Source: Desulfobacteraceae bacterium (lineage in GTDB: Bacteria; Desulfobacterota; Desulfobacteria; Desulfobacterales; Desulfobacteraceae). Taken from it: a stretch of 7,878 bases of DNA. The DNA lies in assembly GCA_011390435.1 (NCBI GenBank), contig JAABSK010000113.1:1-7878 (forward strand), given 5' to 3'. A program made the position numbers and the translations under genes. The notes under the pieces are model-generated. The model made no database searches and was not told the DNA's origin. It saw nothing but the letters and a program-made list of their open reading frames with translations. Positions 5,113 to 7,878 of this stretch are shown in pieces (position 1 is the stretch's first letter; every line of letters begins with the position of its first letter).

Positions 5113-6373
5113 CCCCGATCGGGTGCTGGTGGTGGGTACCACCTCAGACTATATTCAGTGGATTTTGGATGCCTGCCCTGATCGGGCACTGTTTGTCACG
5201 GACCCGGAGATCCGGAAAAAAGCCGGAGAAAAACCACCGCAGCCTAACGAAGAACTGGTATGCCCGTTAAGCGATCTGGATGCTGTCATCCATCAGTTGA
5301 CCGGGCATATCCAGCACTGGAAGCAGACCATCACAGGCGTGGTCTGCTTTGACTGCGAGAATATGGCACTTGCGTCGCGGCTTGCACAATTTTTCAATCT
5401 TGACTATCCAGATGTGGATGTTATTGAACGGTGCCGGAACAAACACCTTTCCAAGCAGATTTGGCGACAGAACAATGTTCCCTGTCCAGATACTGAAGCG
5501 GTGGACACGATCAAGGATATTTTCAAATTCATGGACACCGCACCGGAAGGCCTTGTTCTAAAGCCTTTTTTCGGCAGCGGCAGTGAACTGGTTTTTATGT
5601 GCAGGAATCAAACCGAAGCGAAAAATGCGTTCCATACCATTCAACACGGCTTGAAAAAAAGGTTGGAAAACCCCCTTTTCCGTACATCCGGCTGCCATCC
5701 GCATCTGATGCTGGCAGAAAAAATGATTTCAGGACCGGAATTCAGCTGTGATTTTATTGTGGAAAACCATGCCGTTGTCATCATTCGGATGACCCGGAAG
5801 ATTAAATCTGCCAGTCTGCCTTTTGGAACCGTTTCCGGATACATGATTCCGGCACACCTGCCGGAAAATATTCCTCAGGCGAAACTGGAAATCATTTTAC
5901 GAGATGGGGCGGCTGCCCTGGGAATTCAACGGGGAATCTGCATGGTGGACTTTATTGTCAACCAGAACACCCCTGTGTTGATTGAAATGACGCCGCGGCC
6001 AGGTGGTGATTGCCTGCCCCAGTTATTAAAAGCTGCCGGCAACCTGGATATTCTGAGCCTGGCACTTGATTTTGCTGAAAAAAAACCAGTGAACCCTGTC
6101 AGATCAGATCGATTCAAACTCCATGTGGGATTTCGGATTCATGCGGAAAAGGGCGGGGTTTTAAAAGGGGTTAACATTGATGCATTGAAAGATGAAAAAA
6201 GGGTGAAAAGTATATCATTGAGCAAGTCTGCCGGACATGTGATTGCCATGCCACCGGAAGACTATGACTCATGGCTTTTGGGTCACATGATCATTGTACC
6301 GGATTCAAAGAAATTTCCTGAAGCCCAGAGTTTTTTGATGGCAAAGCGTGTGAAGGTGGAAATCGAATCATGA
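5087..6373 (+). CDS. ATP-grasp carboxylate-amine ligase
   Basis: This is a 428-residue enzyme expected to activate a carboxylate as acyl phosphate with ATP and join it to an amine or thiol. The preATP-grasp domain (about 10-110) starts with strand RVLVVGTT. The ATP-grasp part begins near NKHLSKQIW (118-126). The adenine-site lysine is in LVLKP (Lys159), followed by the flexible loop FFGSGSE (161-167). Further sites are AEKMISGPEFS (210-220) and the metal-binding strand with Asp288 (MVDFIV) and Glu300 in IEMTPRPGGD. The usual Glu-x-Asn metal motif is Glu-x-Thr here, so one ligand differs. A C-terminal domain (about 343-428) completes the fold. Overall layout resembles the BacD/TabS-type or carbamoyl-phosphate-synthase-like ligases, but substrates cannot be assigned. 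It overlaps the GNAT gene by 26 bases and the next gene by 4 (ATGA), so the three are probably made together. Confidence 0.88.
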   Translation: MNSTLSALNPDRVLVVGTTSDYIQWILDACPDRALFVTDPEIRKKAGEKPPQPNEELVCPLSDLDAVIHQLTGHIQHWKQTITGVVCFDCENMALASRLAQFFNLDYPDVDVIERCRNKHLSKQIWRQNNVPCPDTEAVDTIKDIFKFMDTAPEGLVLKPFFGSGSELVFMCRNQTEAKNAFHTIQHGLKKRLENPLFRTSGCHPHLMLAEKMISGPEFSCDFIVENHAVVIIRMTRKIKSASLPFGTVSGYMIPAHLPENIPQAKLEIILRDGAAALGIQRGICMVDFIVNQNTPVLIEMTPRPGGDCLPQLLKAAGNLDILSLALDFAEKKPVNPVRSDRFKLHVGFRIHAEKGGVLKGVNIDALKDEKRVKSISLSKSAGHVIAMPPEDYDSWLLGHMIIVPDSKKFPEAQSFLMAKRVKVEIES

Positions 6374-7617
6374 CCAACGAACATCCCCTGGCAATTCCGA
6401 TTCCCAAAAAACTGCTTGAGCAGTTTGCAGGCTGTTTTTTTGATCGGAAAAACCATTTTCTGGCAGCAGTCCGCCAGTTTGGCTCTCCGCTTTATGTACT
6501 GGAGCCGGAGGTGCTCAAGATCCGGGCAGATCAGTTTCAAAATGCGTTTGATGCGGTTTTCCCCCATACGGGCTATTACTATGCCATGAAAAGCAACAAC
6601 CTGCCGTATGTATCCAGGACCCTTCTGGAAAAAGGGTTTGGTCTTGATGTGTCAAGTGGGGCGGAGCTTCAGACAGCCCTGGACCTTGGTGCACATGATA
6701 TTGTTTTCAGCGGTCCTGGAAAAACAGATCCGGAACTGGAGCTGGCAGTGGATCATTGTGAATCCGTTACCATACTGATGGACAGTGTCGGCGAATGTCA
6801 CCGATTAAAAGCCATTGCCGCAAAAAAACAGGCACGGGTCAATGTCGGTATCCGTTTAAACTGCAATCCTGAAGGGTTGTGGCGGAAATTCGGTGTCCTG
6901 CCGGAAGATCTGCTGACATTTTATACGGATATCCGCAACAGCAGGTGGCTTCAGTTTAAAGGGCTTCAGTTCCATTCATCATGGAACCTTTATCCGGATC
7001 GTCAGGCAGGCTTTATCCATGAGCTGGGCCGGCTGCTTGAAACCATGCCCCAATCTTTTCTGGCCGAATGTGCTTTTATTGATATCGGTGGTGGGTACTG
7101 GCCTTCCCAGGGAGAATGGATGATCACACAGGACCGGTTGCATCATGAATATCATCAAGCCGCATCCATTGAGGATTTTGCTGCCTGTCTTGGCCGGGCT
7201 TTTGAACAGGCGGTCTTTCCGCTGCTGGATTGCAGAATCTGTTTTGAGCCGGGGCGCTGGGTCTGCAATGATGCCATGCACATCCTGCTGCAGGTCGTTG
7301 ACAAAAAAGCCCATGACCTGGTGATTACAGATGCTGGAACCAATATGATCGGCTGGGAGCGGTTTGAGGTGGATTATTTCCCGGTGTTAAACCTGTCGCA
7401 ACCAGCACTTGATGAGAAACCCTGTCATATTCTGGGTTCCTTGTGCACCCCCCATGATGTCTGGGGGTATGCATATTTTGGCAGGGATATACAGGAAAAG
7501 GATGTATTGATGATCCCCACCCAGGGGGCATACACGTATAGTTTAAAACAACAGTTTATTAAACCGCTGCCAAAAGTGGTTATCATGGATCCGGCCGGCA
7601 CTTGCCAGCCGGAATGA
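6370..7617 (+). CDS. Fold-type III PLP-dependent decarboxylase (LysA/ODC group), substrate unknown
   Basis: This is a 415-residue alanine-racemase-fold decarboxylase of full length. The PLP Schiff-base lysine is Lys74 (YYAMKSNN). Other family sites are GLDVSSGAEL (91-100), VFSGPGKTD (112-120), KFG (173-175), the PLP-stacking His202 in FHSS, the phosphate loop IDIGGGY (237-243), EPGR (293-296), catalytic Cys359 in GSLCTPHDV, and the C-terminal PLP tyrosine in GAYTYS (Tyr388). Diaminopimelate decarboxylase usually has CESGD at the Cys359 segment and ornithine decarboxylase has CDGLD. Here it is CTPHD, closer to what I recall for decarboxylases of conjugated amino acids (BtrK-like, siderophore or exosortase-associated). 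It is therefore probably not housekeeping LysA. ATGA overlap with the ATP-grasp gene indicates translational coupling and suggests the two enzymes act in sequence. Confidence 0.9.
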   Translation: MTNEHPLAIPIPKKLLEQFAGCFFDRKNHFLAAVRQFGSPLYVLEPEVLKIRADQFQNAFDAVFPHTGYYYAMKSNNLPYVSRTLLEKGFGLDVSSGAELQTALDLGAHDIVFSGPGKTDPELELAVDHCESVTILMDSVGECHRLKAIAAKKQARVNVGIRLNCNPEGLWRKFGVLPEDLLTFYTDIRNSRWLQFKGLQFHSSWNLYPDRQAGFIHELGRLLETMPQSFLAECAFIDIGGGYWPSQGEWMITQDRLHHEYHQAASIEDFAACLGRAFEQAVFPLLDCRICFEPGRWVCNDAMHILLQVVDKKAHDLVITDAGTNMIGWERFEVDYFPVLNLSQPALDEKPCHILGSLCTPHDVWGYAYFGRDIQEKDVLMIPTQGAYTYSLKQQFIKPLPKVVIMDPAGTCQPE

Positions 7618-7633
7618 ACAAGTGGATTGAAAG

Positions 7634-7834
7634 ATGAAAGCACGGAAAAAACAAAATACTCTGTCTTCTGATTTTTGTCTGGGATGTGGTGCGCTGTTGG
7701 CACTGAATTCCAGTGTGTGTCGTTCCTGCGGTTTTGACAACAGCTTTGAACATTATGAGGATATTGTCACAGACGAGATTACAACTGATGATCTGGATGA
7801 GCCGTTTGCTCTCGAGGATGACCCTGGGTATTGA
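7634..7834 (+). CDS. Small zinc-ribbon protein with acidic C-terminal tail
   Basis: This is a 66-residue protein starting 16 bases after the decarboxylase stop, with a GTGGA-type ribosome site about 8 bases upstream. Two knuckles, CLGC (15-18) and CRSC (29-32), each followed by Gly, form a classic four-Cys zinc ribbon. The first residues are basic (MKARKK). The last 29 are rich in Asp and Glu (TDEITTDDLDE and EDD). It has no catalytic motif and no membrane segment. Such short ribbons usually mediate protein or nucleic-acid contacts. Its place at the end of the packed operon suggests an accessory or scaffold role. The opposite charge of the Lys-rich first gene product is suggestive only. Confidence 0.75.
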   Translation: MKARKKQNTLSSDFCLGCGALLALNSSVCRSCGFDNSFEHYEDIVTDEITTDDLDEPFALEDDPGY

Positions 7835-7855
7835 CCGCGTCTGTCAGTACATCCC

Positions 7856-7878
7856 ATGAGTGATATCACGGGTGATTT
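7856..7878 (+). CDS. Possible start of the next operon gene, cut by the window edge
   Basis: An ATG 21 bases after the zinc-ribbon stop opens a frame (MSDITGD) to the window end. Spacing fits the operon, but no clear ribosome binding site precedes it and only seven codons are visible. No function can be suggested. Confidence 0.3.

Noticed and set aside
1..7878. CRISPR array, tRNA, rRNA, insertion sequence or prophage signs
   Set aside because: No regularly spaced repeats, cloverleaf, transposase or terminal inverted repeats were seen.

Overview
The window looks like a bacterial chromosome segment of about 48% G+C (estimated by eye), probably from a sulfate-reducing deltaproteobacterium of the Desulfobacter/Desulfotignum kind. 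That placement is an inference from gene style, the sigma-54 regulation and the hybrid kinase. It cannot be proven from this sequence alone.

Left part, signalling (1-3181). A hybrid histidine kinase runs off the left edge. Its first visible residues are the end of a receiver domain, followed by a kinase core, a degenerate receiver and an intact receiver. It converges, with only 5 bases between stop codons, on a sigma-54 enhancer-binding protein (EBP) read on the minus strand. The EBP has a pseudo-receiver, a complete AAA+ core with GAFTGA, and a Fis-type HTH.

Middle, control region (3182-3550). This 369-base divergent region holds what reads as a full sigma-54 control module facing right. 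It has two near-identical 18-base palindromic repeats 31 bases apart, an IHF-consensus site with an adjoining A/T tract, and a -24/-12 promoter (TGGTACAGGTTATGCT). A third, imperfect copy of the palindrome lies just upstream of the EBP start codon. The divergent EBP is the obvious candidate regulator.

Right part, a tightly packed operon (3551-7834, probably continuing). In order it encodes a 53-residue Lys-rich protein, a SpeD-like pyruvoyl decarboxylase homologue, a CelD-like GNAT protein, an ATP-grasp ligase, a fold-type III PLP decarboxylase of the LysA group, and a small zinc-ribbon protein with an acidic tail. Another start codon lies at the right edge. Short gaps and overlaps (26 and 4 bases) argue for co-translation.

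The SpeD-like protein keeps the Ser/His/Cys triad in exact spacing but has lost the conserved Trp-Pro-Glu associated with S-adenosylmethionine binding. The PLP enzyme keeps its catalytic residues but has an unusual active-site segment (CTPHD). Two decarboxylases, a carboxylate-amine ligase and an acyltransferase under dedicated sigma-54 control suggest a regulated pathway that makes an amine or amide-linked small molecule or surface modification. I do not recognise it as a named pathway. Its substrate and product are unknown from this sequence.
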